A stretch of 46,721 bases of DNA. It comes from CAYSAQ01 sp964429235. Lineage in GTDB: Bacteria; Margulisbacteria; Riflemargulisbacteria; GWF2-35-9; DYQY01. Of the stretch, positions 14,950-23,360 are shown piece after piece. Made by a program: the position numbers and the translations under genes. The DNA lies in contig CAYSAQ010000013.1 in the NCBI GenBank assembly GCA_964429235.1, positions 1 through 46,721 of the forward strand. Reading direction: 5' to 3'. The number at the start of each line of letters is the position of its first letter. Within the stretch, counting starts at the first letter, position 1. The notes below the pieces were generated by a model that worked only from the letters and a program-made list of their open reading frames with translations, had not been told where the DNA came from and did not search any database.

Positions 14950-17070
14950 CTAATTTAAGAAATCATTTAGCCATTTGTCAGAACCGTTATCTGCTTTTGA
15001 CGTGGATTGTGTTTCGCTATTTGGCTTAATTGTACTAAATTCTTTAGGTTCATATCCAACCCAATATTTCTCAACTGTATGCTTTCCGGCTTCTCCATTG
15101 TATTTTTTGCCATCTTGCCAACACATATCTACATTCACTAGCCCACTAGGGCTTGGGAAGTCCAACCTAGGCACGTTCTTTAGTGCAGTTTTCATGTATT
15201 GCTTCCACATTAATGCTGGGATCCATCCGCCAGTTACTCTGTTCATAGGAGTGTTGTCATCGTTACCTACCCATGCAGCACAAACTATCTGAGGAACAAA
15301 TCCAATAAACCATGCATCGCGATAATCAGTAGTGGTTCCTGTTTTACCAGCAATTGGTCTCGGTAGTTTAGCGTTTCTTGCTGTTCCGTAGTTCACAACG
15401 CCTTTCATCATTTCGACAAGAGCATATACTAAGTTTGAATTAAATACTCTTTTTGTTTCAATTCTAGATTTATAAAGAACTACACCATTCCTATCTTCAA
15501 TTTTCTTAATAAGGATTGGTTTAGATATATTTCCTCCGGTTGCAAGACCACCATAGGCAAATACAAGTTCTAGCATCGATACTTCTTGTGAACCAAGAGC
15601 AATGGATAGTACTGGTTTAAGTGGTGCGGTTATCCCAAATTTCCTAGCAGTATCTACTACAGATTCTGGGGTTACTAAATCTACCATCTTAATAGCTATG
15701 ACGTTTTTAGATTTCTCTAATGCTTTTCTCATTGGCATTCTTCCAGCATATTTAAGTCCGTAGTTCTTAGGAGAATAGGGCCCCTCTAAAGTATTGAATG
15801 TAACAGCTGAGTCTTCAAAGATTGTTCCCGGCGAGAATTTCTTTGATAAAGCAGTTAGGTATACGAAAGGTTTAAATGCAGAACCTGGCTGTCTATGAGA
15901 CTGAAGTGTTTTGTTAAATTGGTTATTTAAAAAGTCATGTCCGCCAACCATAGTTATTACATAACCGGTTCTAGGGTCTATTGCAAGCATTGCTGCCTGT
16001 GAAAAGTTTAGACTTAGCTGAACGCTTCTAGAAATAGCCCAATCCACAGCTTCTTCAGCGGCATTTTGCATTTCCCAGTTAATAGGAGCGTAGACCTTTA
16101 GCCCCCCATTATAAGCTTCTTCTTCACCATATAAGTCTATTAGCACCTTAATTACTTCTTGCGTGAAGTAGGGCGCTTTATATTTTACTTTTTTACGAGG
16201 TGCAATTATTATTTCTTCAGCTTTTGCATTTAAGTATTCTTGTCTAGTTAAGAGTTTGATATCGAACATTCTTTTTAGAACTATATTTTTTCTATTCATT
16301 GTTCTTTCATAGTTTCTGTAAGGAGAGTAATATTCAGGTGCTTGTAGCATCCCGACTAACATGGCACTTTCAGCTACAGATAAGTCTGATGCATTTCTAT
16401 GAAAGTATTGTTGAGTAGCAGATTCAATGCCATATGAATTATGCCCCCAATATACCTGATTTAGGTACATGTTAAGAATTTCTTCCTTTGTATAATGACG
16501 TTCTATTTTAAGGGCAAGAATCATTTCTGCTATTTTACGAGAAAACTTTTTGCGTTTTGTAAGGAATAGGTGTCTTGCTAATTGTTGAGTAATCGTACTT
16601 GCGCCCTGTACTTTTCCTCCTTTAATTATATTTACTACAACAGCTCTAAAAATACCTATAGGATCTATCCCATGATGTCTGTAAAAACGTGCGTCTTCAA
16701 GGGCAACTACAGCTACTTTCATTGTGTTTGATATTTTTGAATAAGGAACTGTTATTCTGTTTTCCTCTTGGTGCAATTCTGCTAAAACAATATTATCTAC
16801 AGAATATATTTTTGTTGTTTCATTTGGAACAATATTTGCAATTATTCTTACGTCTGGTAGCGATCTAGCTAGAAAGAATAAATAGATAAGTAATAATGTT
16901 AATAAAGCGCTTCCTGCAATAATTGCATAGATTGTATATTTTTTAAGGAAGGCGATGAAATGCTCTCTTTTTTTAAGTTTACTATGATAGCCAAAACCAC
17001 TGGATTTACGTCCTGTGTTTTTTTTAGCTTTTTTCCCTTTAAAAATAGGGACTCTTCGTTCGAAAACCAC
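14950..17070 (-). CDS. class A penicillin-binding protein (PBP1A type), glycosyltransferase/transpeptidase
   Basis: Polymerises and cross-links peptidoglycan. The frame is open from TTG 17115. I prefer GTG 17070, which follows a GGAGG site by 10 bases and gives 706 aa. A basic cytoplasmic tail and one membrane anchor (~46-68) come first. The GT51 domain follows, with catalytic Glu125 in ALEDARFYRHHG and the GASTITQQLARHLFL block. The transpeptidase domain has SxxK (Ser397 in GSAFKP), SxN (KSKN, ~454) and KTGT (~576). A short Ser/Thr-rich tail ends the protein. All catalytic motifs are intact. It converges on prs, with a shared terminator between them, and is divergent from tyrS. Confidence 0.95.
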   Translation of the reverse strand: MVFERRVPIFKGKKAKKNTGRKSSGFGYHSKLKKREHFIAFLKKYTIYAIIAGSALLTLLLIYLFFLARSLPDVRIIANIVPNETTKIYSVDNIVLAELHQEENRITVPYSKISNTMKVAVVALEDARFYRHHGIDPIGIFRAVVVNIIKGGKVQGASTITQQLARHLFLTKRKKFSRKIAEMILALKIERHYTKEEILNMYLNQVYWGHNSYGIESATQQYFHRNASDLSVAESAMLVGMLQAPEYYSPYRNYERTMNRKNIVLKRMFDIKLLTRQEYLNAKAEEIIIAPRKKVKYKAPYFTQEVIKVLIDLYGEEEAYNGGLKVYAPINWEMQNAAEEAVDWAISRSVQLSLNFSQAAMLAIDPRTGYVITMVGGHDFLNNQFNKTLQSHRQPGSAFKPFVYLTALSKKFSPGTIFEDSAVTFNTLEGPYSPKNYGLKYAGRMPMRKALEKSKNVIAIKMVDLVTPESVVDTARKFGITAPLKPVLSIALGSQEVSMLELVFAYGGLATGGNISKPILIKKIEDRNGVVLYKSRIETKRVFNSNLVYALVEMMKGVVNYGTARNAKLPRPIAGKTGTTTDYRDAWFIGFVPQIVCAAWVGNDDNTPMNRVTGGWIPALMWKQYMKTALKNVPRLDFPSPSGLVNVDMCWQDGKKYNGEAGKHTVEKYWVGYEPKEFSTIKPNSETQSTSKADNGSDKWLNDFLN

Positions 17071-17127
17071 TAGGCATATTCCTCCGTTTATTCTTTTGGT
17101 AGCTTGCTGGCACAAGTTATTACCTTA

Positions 17128-17136
17128 TGCTATATT
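17128..17136 (+). promoter_or_regulatory. extended -10 promoter for tyrS
   Basis: TGCTATATT fits the extended -10 form (TG, one base, then TATATT at 17131-17136). No good -35 is seen at 17 bases, which is normal for this type. It lies about 46 bases before the tyrS ATG. Confidence 0.4.
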
Positions 17137-17182
17137 ATCACAAGAGTATTTATTCGTTAACGTATTTTTCAGAGGTGTAAAA

Positions 17183-18358
17183 ATGGACAAAATTACAAAA
17201 GGTTTAGTCGATGTCCTTAATTTCGACGATTTAAAAGATTTACTTTCTTCAGGAAAGAAATTAAGAGTGAAATGGGGAGCAGATCCTAGCGCTCCAGACT
17301 TGCATTTGGGACATACCGTAGTTCTTAGAAAACTAAAAATATTTCAAGAAATGGGACATGAAGTTGTATTCCTTATAGGAGATTTTACAGCGATGATTGG
17401 TGACCCAACAGGAAAATCTAAGACAAGACCAGCTCTTACAGAAGAGCAAGTTAAACAAAATGCTGAAACATACCAAGAGCAAGTTTTTAAGGTATTAGAT
17501 AAATCTAAAACAACAGTAGTTTATAATTCAGAGTGGCTTAGCAAGTTATCTGCAAGTGAGATGGTTAAGCTTACAGCTAAATATAATGTAGCGAGAATGT
17601 TAGAACGAGATGATTTCAATAAACGTTTTTCTAATAATGTTTCCATCAGTATACATGAGTTCTTATATCCATTATTACAAGGATATGATTCAGTTGCCCT
17701 AGAAGCTGATATTGAGATAGGTGGAACAGATCAAAAATTCAACTTACTTGTTGGCAGACATTTACAAAAAGAATACGGACAAAAACCTCAAGTAGTTTTA
17801 ACAATGCCAATCCTTGAAGGATTAGATGGCGTGCAGAAGATGAGCAAGAGCTTAGGGAACCATGTTGGTATTGCTGATGAACCAAATGATATGTTTGGTA
17901 AGATAATGTCTATTCCTGATGAGATGATTATAAGATACTTCGAATTATTAACAGATGTTGATCCTTCTGAGATTGATTCTATGAAAGAATCATTAGATAG
18001 TAATAGTGTTAATCCTAGAGACTTCAAAGTGAAACTAGGCAAAACAATAGTTAGTCATTATTATACTGATAAAGATGCAGATTCAGCTGAAGAATATTTT
18101 GTTACAGCATTTAGAAAAAAAGACATTCCAGAGGATATCCCTGAATTGAATATTTCAGATATGGAGGAGCCAACACTTCTTAACATCATGAAAGAATCAA
18201 AGATGGGTTCTAGTAACAAAGAATTAAAGAGATTATTTGAGCAAGGTGCAGTTTCCTTGGACGGCGAGAAAGTTTCTGATCCTTATGCAAAGATAGCTTC
18301 TGGAACAGAGGTTGTTCTTAAAGCAGGAAAGAGAAAATTTCTTAGAATTCTGTGGTAA
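17183..18358 (+). CDS. tyrS: tyrosyl-tRNA synthetase
   Basis: Charges tRNA-Tyr. The frame is open further upstream, but ATG 17183, with AGAGGTG at 17171-17177, gives the normal 391-aa enzyme starting MDKITKGL. Class I signatures are HLGH (residues 41-44, HIGH motif) and KMSKS (219-223). The C-terminal ~60 residues form an S4-type RNA-binding domain. The motif forms look like the TyrZ subgroup. The stop overlaps by 7 bases the GTG start of the first TauE half-gene. Confidence 0.96.
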   Translation: MDKITKGLVDVLNFDDLKDLLSSGKKLRVKWGADPSAPDLHLGHTVVLRKLKIFQEMGHEVVFLIGDFTAMIGDPTGKSKTRPALTEEQVKQNAETYQEQVFKVLDKSKTTVVYNSEWLSKLSASEMVKLTAKYNVARMLERDDFNKRFSNNVSISIHEFLYPLLQGYDSVALEADIEIGGTDQKFNLLVGRHLQKEYGQKPQVVLTMPILEGLDGVQKMSKSLGNHVGIADEPNDMFGKIMSIPDEMIIRYFELLTDVDPSEIDSMKESLDSNSVNPRDFKVKLGKTIVSHYYTDKDADSAEEYFVTAFRKKDIPEDIPELNISDMEEPTLLNIMKESKMGSSNKELKRLFEQGAVSLDGEKVSDPYAKIASGTEVVLKAGKRKFLRILW

Positions 18359-18705
18359 AGAAGCTTCTTATAATTGGCAGTGTAGCTGGTTTTCTTTCTG
18401 GACTTTTAGGTATTGGTGGTGGATCTATAACTGTTCCCGCCATGGTTTTATGGATGAATTATTCTCAAAAAGAAGCACAAGGGACTTCTATTTTTCTAAT
18501 GTTATTTTTAGGAATAATTGGATTTGTTTCTTATTCTTTTCACGCAGTTAAGTTAGATTTCGGAATAGTTTCCATTTTAACTATAGGATGTTTGCTTGGT
18601 GCTTTTATTGGGAGTATGGTTGCTCAGAAGATTGATACCTCTTCGCTTAAAAAGTTTTTTGCTTTATATATTTGTTTTGCAGGGATAAAGATTTTCTTAA
18701 TATGA
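18352..18705 (+). CDS. TauE/SafE-type transporter, N-terminal half
   Basis: A 117-aa membrane protein with about four hydrophobic segments. It carries the family's first-repeat signature near the N-terminus (SGLLGIGGGSITVPAM). Full TauE/SafE (TSUP) proteins are ~250 aa with two such repeats; this gene encodes only the first. GTG 18352 overlaps the tyrS stop by 7 bases. Its own stop overlaps the next start as ATGA (18702-18705), and that gene encodes the second repeat. The family exports sulfite, sulfoacetate or other organic anions, but the substrate here is unknown. It is either a natural half-size subunit or one product of a split gene. Confidence 0.85.
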   Translation: MVKKLLIIGSVAGFLSGLLGIGGGSITVPAMVLWMNYSQKEAQGTSIFLMLFLGIIGFVSYSFHAVKLDFGIVSILTIGCLLGAFIGSMVAQKIDTSSLKKFFALYICFAGIKIFLI

Positions 18706-19046
18706 TATTTCTAACAGCTGGAATTTTTGGTGGGTTTATCTCAGGATTACTAGGAGTAGGTACCGCTGCTATTTATGTTCCATTAATGCTTTATTTAGGG
18801 TTTGGACAACTTTATGCCCAAAGCATAGCTTTGATAATGATAGTTCCTGCATCACTGATAAGCGTAATAGTTTATTATAAATATGGTGCAGTTAAATTTG
18901 GCGGCATATTTGTTTTACTTCTGGCCGCTGTTGTTGGTTCTTTAATTGGCAGCCATTTAGCTAGTATTTTACCAGTTATTGTTTTAAGAAAACTTTTTGG
19001 CATAAGCATGGTTTATATTGCTTATAAGATTTGGACTAAGAAATAA
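18702..19046 (+). CDS. TauE/SafE-type transporter, C-terminal half
   Basis: A 114-aa membrane protein, counted from the ATG that overlaps the previous stop by 4 bases. The frame is open from 18672, but an upstream start would run deep into the first half-gene. It holds the second-repeat signature SGLLGVGTAAIYVPLML and about four hydrophobic segments, ending with a short basic tail. The TG-rich motif is degenerate relative to the first half (GVGTAAI instead of GIGGGSI). It probably forms a heterodimer with the first half. ATGA coupling suggests balanced synthesis rather than a decayed frameshift. Confidence 0.83.
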   Translation: MIFLTAGIFGGFISGLLGVGTAAIYVPLMLYLGFGQLYAQSIALIMIVPASLISVIVYYKYGAVKFGGIFVLLLAAVVGSLIGSHLASILPVIVLRKLFGISMVYIAYKIWTKK

Positions 19047-19049
19047 TCC

Positions 19050-19088
19050 TCCGTCAGCCTACGCTTCGACTCCGCTCAGCGACCTACG
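19050..19088. repeat. GC-rich intergenic repeat-like element
   Basis: A 39-base segment of about 64% GC in an AT-rich gap. It contains two direct copies each of TCAGC (19054, 19076) and CCTACG (19058, 19083), spaced 22 and 25 bases apart. The core CTTCGACTCCGCTCAGC resembles a dispersed intergenic repeat seen in many environmental bacteria. It lies between the TauE half-genes and the antiporter. No hairpin with a T-run is present. Confidence 0.45.
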
Positions 19089-19101
19089 TTCAATGCACCC
19101 A

Positions 19102-19128
19102 TTGATATTCAAAACCTATTCCTATAAT
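19102..19128 (+). promoter_or_regulatory. promoter of the antiporter gene (leaderless type)
   Basis: A perfect TATAAT at 19123-19128 lies 8 bases before the ATG at 19137. The best -35 candidate is TTGATA at 19102-19107 with a short 15-base spacer. No Shine-Dalgarno is present. Confidence 0.5.
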
Positions 19129-19136
19129 ATCTAAGT

Positions 19137-20084
19137 ATGCTAATCCAAATTGTTATTTTTGTGATAGGACTCGTAATTCTTGCGAAGTTTTCTGACTTAC
19201 TTATAGATGCAGCGGTATCGCTTGGTAAACACTTAAATCTTTCTAATATATTTATCGGATTAACGATAATAGCTTTTGGTACTAGTTTGCCAGAGTTTCT
19301 AGTATCTTTTGTTGCGCTTACTAAAGGTTCAGGTGGCATAAGCATTGGGAATATAATAGGTTCAAACATAGCAAATGTAGCATTGATAATTGGCGTTGTT
19401 GGATTACTTTTTCCGTTGAGGTTTAAGCATAAATCTGAGGCAAAAGGTTTAAGGAAAAAAGAGATTCTGATGAGTATTTTCTATATGCTCCTTATACTGA
19501 TTACTCTAGATGGCAACTTGAGCAGAATAGATGGGTTAATACTTGTTGGGTTGTTTTTCTTCTTCTTATATTATTCCTATAAGCAAGGAGTCTCTGATAG
19601 GTCAGATGATTTAGAAAAAAAATATGGACTGCCAATGTCAGTAGGTTTAACTATATTGAGTTTAGCTGGGTTGATTGTAGGCGCAAATATGATGACAACA
19701 GCTGCAGTAAATCTTGCAACTATTTTAGGGGTAAATGACTATATTATCGGAGCAACGATAGTTGCATTGGGCACATCATTGCCAGAGCTGGCAGCTTCTT
19801 ATGCGGCAGTTAAAAGGGGTGAGCTTGGCATGAGTTTGGCCAATATTGTTGGCAGCAATATCTTTAATATTTTGATGGTACTAGGATTCATTTCGGTGTT
19901 CTTTACAATTCCTGTAGATATAAACATTGTGTTAGTAGATTATGGCGTAATGATGTTTACTGCGCTTATTTTGGCAGTATGTGTTTTTAGAAAGAATAAA
20001 ACAATACCTAGATGGGTAGTTTATTTATCATTGATTGTATATATAGGATATGTCGGAAGACTTTTAGCTTTAGCGTTCGTTTAG
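19137..20084 (+). CDS. Ca2+/cation antiporter (CaCA family, K+-dependent Na+/Ca2+ exchanger-like)
   Basis: An inner-membrane exchanger of 315 aa with about ten hydrophobic segments. The two inverted alpha-repeats are clear: the first has AFGTSLPEF followed by GNIIGSNIANV (~45-85), the second ALGTSLPEL followed by NIVGSNIFNI (~210-245). The acidic residue in each GTSLPE is part of the ion site. A hydrophilic loop (~135-160) separates the halves. It resembles YrbG-type bacterial proteins, which are of uncertain physiological substrate. The gene has a TATAAT 8 bases before its start and no ribosome site. It converges on the small unknown gene at 20087. Confidence 0.93.
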   Translation: MLIQIVIFVIGLVILAKFSDLLIDAAVSLGKHLNLSNIFIGLTIIAFGTSLPEFLVSFVALTKGSGGISIGNIIGSNIANVALIIGVVGLLFPLRFKHKSEAKGLRKKEILMSIFYMLLILITLDGNLSRIDGLILVGLFFFFLYYSYKQGVSDRSDDLEKKYGLPMSVGLTILSLAGLIVGANMMTTAAVNLATILGVNDYIIGATIVALGTSLPELAASYAAVKRGELGMSLANIVGSNIFNILMVLGFISVFFTIPVDINIVLVDYGVMMFTALILAVCVFRKNKTIPRWVVYLSLIVYIGYVGRLLALAFV

Positions 20085-20086
20085 TT

Positions 20087-20503
20087 TTAGCTGTTTTCTA
20101 AATGCCATAGAAATTCATAACAAATATCAGCAACGAAGAATTGTGCTAAATGTATGAATGTTGTCTTATACGGATTTTCATCTTTGTTAAATTGCAATCC
20201 AAATTTAAATGCTTGGCCTAAATAGTTTTTGAATTTGTCCGTAAGGATAGCTTTCTGAAAATAATCTTTAATATCCGCAAGTTTAATATTTAGTTTATAT
20301 AATTCAGTATAAATAACAGATTGCAGCCTGTCCTTTTCCGTTTGTTTGCTGTGGTTGGGTGCATCTATTACTCTTAGTATTTGTTTTTGTATTACATCTT
20401 GCTTGATGAATGTTTCGTAATCAAATGGAAGTAAATGAAAATTTACATATCTGTTATTTTCAATTGTTTTGTCTAAGAAAGTTTTTAGTTTTTGATCATT
20501 CAT
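20087..20503 (-). CDS. hypothetical protein, 138 aa, downstream of motB1
   Basis: Not recognised. A soluble protein rich in Lys, Asp, Phe and Ile, mostly helical, with no signal peptide or membrane segment. The C-terminal ~30 residues are aromatic. It begins 21 bases after the motB1 stop with no Shine-Dalgarno. A TATACT box lies 9 bases before the ATG, so it may be transcribed both from the mot operon and on its own. Its position suggests a link with the stator proteins, but nothing in the sequence defines a role. Confidence 0.8.
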   Translation of the reverse strand: MNDQKLKTFLDKTIENNRYVNFHLLPFDYETFIKQDVIQKQILRVIDAPNHSKQTEKDRLQSVIYTELYKLNIKLADIKDYFQKAILTDKFKNYLGQAFKFGLQFNKDENPYKTTFIHLAQFFVADICYEFLWHLENS

Positions 20504-20524
20504 AATGCGATTAGTATAGCCTAT

Positions 20525-21304
20525 TTAGTTTTTGCTTTCAATATCTTGTATTGTTTTCATTATGCCACTTCTTTTAAATATTACTTCAACACGTCTGTTC
20601 ATGCTTCTGCCTGATGGGTATTGGTTGCTGGCTATCGGCCGGTATTCTCCAAATCCTTCTGCTGATAGCCTATCTGCTTTAATGCCTTTTGCAATAAAAT
20701 AACGGATAACATTACATGATCTATGAGTTGATAGCTCCCAGTTGGAAGGAAATTTTAAAGTATTTATTGGGGTATTATCAGTATGGCCTTCGATTAATAT
20801 AGGGTAAGGAAAGGTTTGAAACAGCTCCATTATATAGTTTAGAATATTTTGACTTTGTGGGTTTAGCTTGTCGTCTCCTGGTTTAAATAGCATTTTATCA
20901 GAAATATTAATGACTACGCCTCTTTCATCAATATAAGATCGGATTACATTTTGTAATTTGTGTTGATAGATATAAATATTAATGTTCTTTAATATCTCAT
21001 CAAGTTTTGTATTTAGTATGTCGTTTACTGAAGTAATATTTTTAGCTTCAACTTCAAAATCTTGTTCATTAATTATTGTGCCTTGGTCAATTTTAGATTC
21101 CACTCTATAAGTTTTTCGGAGAGAATCAGCTAAGAATGCGTATTTTTCTTTATCTATATTTGACATGGAATATAAAAGTACAAAAAAAGTTAGCAACAAC
21201 ATCATCAAGTCAGCTAATGTAACTGTCCATCCTTGCAAATTGTTATCATCATCATCGGGCAGCTCTAGTGTAGATTCATTAAACTCATCATTTTCATTAA
21301 TCAT
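20525..21304 (-). CDS. motB: MotB/PomB-type stator protein 1
   Basis: An ion-channel and peptidoglycan-anchoring stator subunit, 259 aa. A ~25-residue acidic N-terminus is followed by WTVTLADLMMLLLTFFVLL, which holds the channel Asp32. The single membrane helix is at ~30-48. The periplasmic OmpA/MotB domain (~130-250) has the ILIEGHTDNTPI and LSTHRSCNVIRYF-type blocks and the SMNRRVEV ending. It starts two bases after motA1. No flagellar genes are in the window, so the target could be a flagellum elsewhere or another rotary or gliding system. Confidence 0.94.
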   Translation of the reverse strand: MINENDEFNESTLELPDDDDNNLQGWTVTLADLMMLLLTFFVLLYSMSNIDKEKYAFLADSLRKTYRVESKIDQGTIINEQDFEVEAKNITSVNDILNTKLDEILKNINIYIYQHKLQNVIRSYIDERGVVINISDKMLFKPGDDKLNPQSQNILNYIMELFQTFPYPILIEGHTDNTPINTLKFPSNWELSTHRSCNVIRYFIAKGIKADRLSAEGFGEYRPIASNQYPSGRSMNRRVEVIFKRSGIMKTIQDIESKN

Positions 21305-21306
21305 TT

Positions 21307-22122
21307 TTATTTCTTTGTTTTTTTAGTTTTAGTAGTTTTTTCATTTTTCTCAGTGGTGCTTTTCTTCAAAGACTTCTGCAGAGATCTTGAAATATATGAT
21401 GATAGTTTATCTTCTAGAAGCGTAAGCGATTCTTTAGCTTGAATGCTAAGAACAGTTTCTTTGGTTATTTGCATAAGCAAGAATTCTTGTTCGCTTCTTC
21501 TTTTAAGTTTATTTGCCAGCGGTAGAAAGATTAAGTTGGCTAGAAGAGCTCCGTAGAAAGTTGTTAGTATCGCAGTTGCCATTCCAGGCCCAAGTGCTTC
21601 TGGTTCGTTTAAATTTGAAAGCATTTGAACTAGTCCTATCAATGTTCCTATTAACCCAAAGGCAGGAGCAAATACTCCCATAGCCTGAAAAATTTCTCTG
21701 CCAAGCTTATGTCTTGATTGCATGATAGTAATCTCAGTGTTTAATGCTCTGATGATTTCTGTTCTTGGAATCCCATCAGAAACCATTTGGAGCCCTTTTG
21801 ACAGAAAATAGTCGTTTAGTCTCTTGGCTTTGCTAGGCAAATGCAGAGTTCCTTCTCTTCTTGCAGTTCCTGCAAGACTTATAAGCTCAATCATGTGGTA
21901 AGTTGGTTCTTTTGTGTTAGAGTAGAACGCTTTTCCTGCAATTTTTAGGACTCTGACAACATCATTAAATGGATAGCTGATTAAAGTTGCAGCAATCATT
22001 CCACCTGCAACAATCAGGAACCCGGGTATAGATATGAAAATTTTTAATCCGCTTTGGATAAATATAGCCAATAAAATTAGGCTAATACCGGAAGCAATGC
22101 CTAATATGGTAGTTAGGTCCAT
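21307..22122 (-). CDS. motA: MotA/PomA-type stator protein 1
   Basis: A membrane stator subunit of 271 aa with four hydrophobic segments (about 3-23, 30-50, 150-170 and 185-205). It has the family signature AMGVFAPAFGLIGTLIGLVQML, then LGPGMATAILTTFYGALLAN. The form is closest to the PomA/MotP branch that often uses Na+, although ion use cannot be read from sequence. A Lys/Thr-rich tail ends the protein. A strong AGGAGG site precedes the ATG. It heads the motA1-motB1-unknown operon and is divergent from xseB. Confidence 0.94.
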   Translation of the reverse strand: MDLTTILGIASGISLILLAIFIQSGLKIFISIPGFLIVAGGMIAATLISYPFNDVVRVLKIAGKAFYSNTKEPTYHMIELISLAGTARREGTLHLPSKAKRLNDYFLSKGLQMVSDGIPRTEIIRALNTEITIMQSRHKLGREIFQAMGVFAPAFGLIGTLIGLVQMLSNLNEPEALGPGMATAILTTFYGALLANLIFLPLANKLKRRSEQEFLLMQITKETVLSIQAKESLTLLEDKLSSYISRSLQKSLKKSTTEKNEKTTKTKKTKK

Positions 22123-22198
22123 AAGCCCTCCTCTGTATATGTTTTTTTACTAATAAGTGTAAGCTTAATGCCCTTTATTGGCAATGTTTTTTCGATTC

Positions 22199-22227
22199 TC
22201 TACAAGAACCATTCAGGGTGGTATAAT
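22199..22227 (+). promoter_or_regulatory. promoter of the xseB-dinG operon (near-leaderless)
   Basis: TCTACA (4/6) at 22199-22204 and perfect TATAAT at 22222-22227, spacer 17. The xseB ATG at 22238 follows after 10 bases, leaving a leader of about 4 bases and no Shine-Dalgarno. Confidence 0.6.
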
Positions 22228-22237
22228 TGGGTTAATT

Positions 22238-22486
22238 ATGAGTGCAACAAAAGAAATGAAATTTGAAGATAAAATAAAAGAAATAGAAAAAGTTGTTAGA
22301 GAGCTAGATTCTGAAATAGCTTTGGATGAAGCTGTTGTGAAATATGAAAGTGGCATGAAATATGTTGAAGAGTGTGAGAAAGAGCTAAAGAAAGTAGATG
22401 CAAAAATTAATAAATTAGTTCAAAAGAAAGATACTACTGTAACAATTGAGCCAATAGACGAAAATGAATATCCCACCTTATTTTAA
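22238..22486 (+). CDS. xseB: exodeoxyribonuclease VII small subunit
   Basis: The small subunit of the ssDNA exonuclease XseAB. The protein is 82 aa from ATG 22238. An open frame extends to 22178, but that would cross the promoter. The typical pattern is present: FEDKIKEIEKVVRELDSEI, then LDEAVVKYESGMKYVEECEKEL, which forms a helical hairpin that binds XseA. No xseA is in the window. It overlaps ispA by 23 bases, a common bacterial arrangement of xseB beside ispA and dxs. Confidence 0.9.
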   Translation: MSATKEMKFEDKIKEIEKVVRELDSEIALDEAVVKYESGMKYVEECEKELKKVDAKINKLVQKKDTTVTIEPIDENEYPTLF

Positions 22487-23360
22487 AGAGTATAAAGATT
22501 TACTAGAAGAGTACCTTAAAAGAGCTCTATCCAATGAAGATAAAGATATCGATTTAATATTAGATGCAGCTAGGTATAGTGCTCTGTCTGCTGGAAAGAG
22601 AATACGAGGGTGCATTGTTTTATCAATTGGTTCATTATTTGGTCCAGTTGAGAGTTTTCTTCCTTTAGCAGCAGCAATAGAAATGATACATACTTATTCT
22701 TTGATTCATGACGATTTGCCTGCAATGGATGATGATGATTTTAGAAGAGGCAAACCTTCTAATCATAAAGTGTATGGTGAAGATATGGCTATTTTGGCTG
22801 GTGATTTTTTAATGACAAGAGCTTATGAATTAATTGCAGAACAATTGGTTAATAATGGGTTTTCTTCAGATAAAATTTTAAAAACAATAGTTTATTTGAG
22901 CAAAGCCATTGGGTCACAAGGTATGGTTGGTGGGCAGGTTATGGATATAAAAAGCACAGATGATAGTTGTGATCTTGAGAGATTAAAAAAGATTCATGAT
23001 TTAAAGACAGGTAGATTTATTAGAGCTTCTTTTATTTGCCCAATTATATTGAGTTCTGGCCTTGAGAAATTTGGGAATGAATTTCCAGTGAAAGATTATG
23101 CTGATAAACTTGGTTTATTGTTTCAGGTAGTTGATGATATCTTAGATGAAACAGCAGATGAAAAAACTTTAGGCAAGCCAACAGGGTCAGATAAAGAGAA
23201 CAATAAAGCTACGTATGTTGCATTGATGGGACTAGAAGAGGCTCAGCAGTATGCTCAGAAAATTTATGAAAACATAATTGAAGATATTTCTGTTCTGGAT
23301 AACAAAATAAAGAATATTTTATTAGATTTTGCAGACATGATTTATAAAAGGAATAAATAG
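22464..23360 (+). CDS. ispA: farnesyl / short-chain polyprenyl diphosphate synthase
   Basis: Condenses IPP with allylic diphosphates. The first aspartate-rich motif with the bacterial two-residue insertion is DDLPAMDDDDFRRG (~85-98). The second is DDILDETADE (~217-226), followed by a GK.TGSDK-like stretch. The size (298 aa) is normal. It starts inside xseB and ends with a one-base overlap on dxs, so it is co-translated with the first enzyme of the MEP pathway. Product length (C15 or C20) cannot be fixed from sequence. Confidence 0.95.
   Translation: MNIPPYFKEYKDLLEEYLKRALSNEDKDIDLILDAARYSALSAGKRIRGCIVLSIGSLFGPVESFLPLAAAIEMIHTYSLIHDDLPAMDDDDFRRGKPSNHKVYGEDMAILAGDFLMTRAYELIAEQLVNNGFSSDKILKTIVYLSKAIGSQGMVGGQVMDIKSTDDSCDLERLKKIHDLKTGRFIRASFICPIILSSGLEKFGNEFPVKDYADKLGLLFQVVDDILDETADEKTLGKPTGSDKENNKATYVALMGLEEAQQYAQKIYENIIEDISVLDNKIKNILLDFADMIYKRNK

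Noticed and set aside
22134..22162. TTACAC-17-TATACA promoter-like pair for motA1 on the minus strand
   Set aside because: The -10 touches the AGGAGG ribosome site, so transcription would start inside it and remove part of the site. Probably chance.
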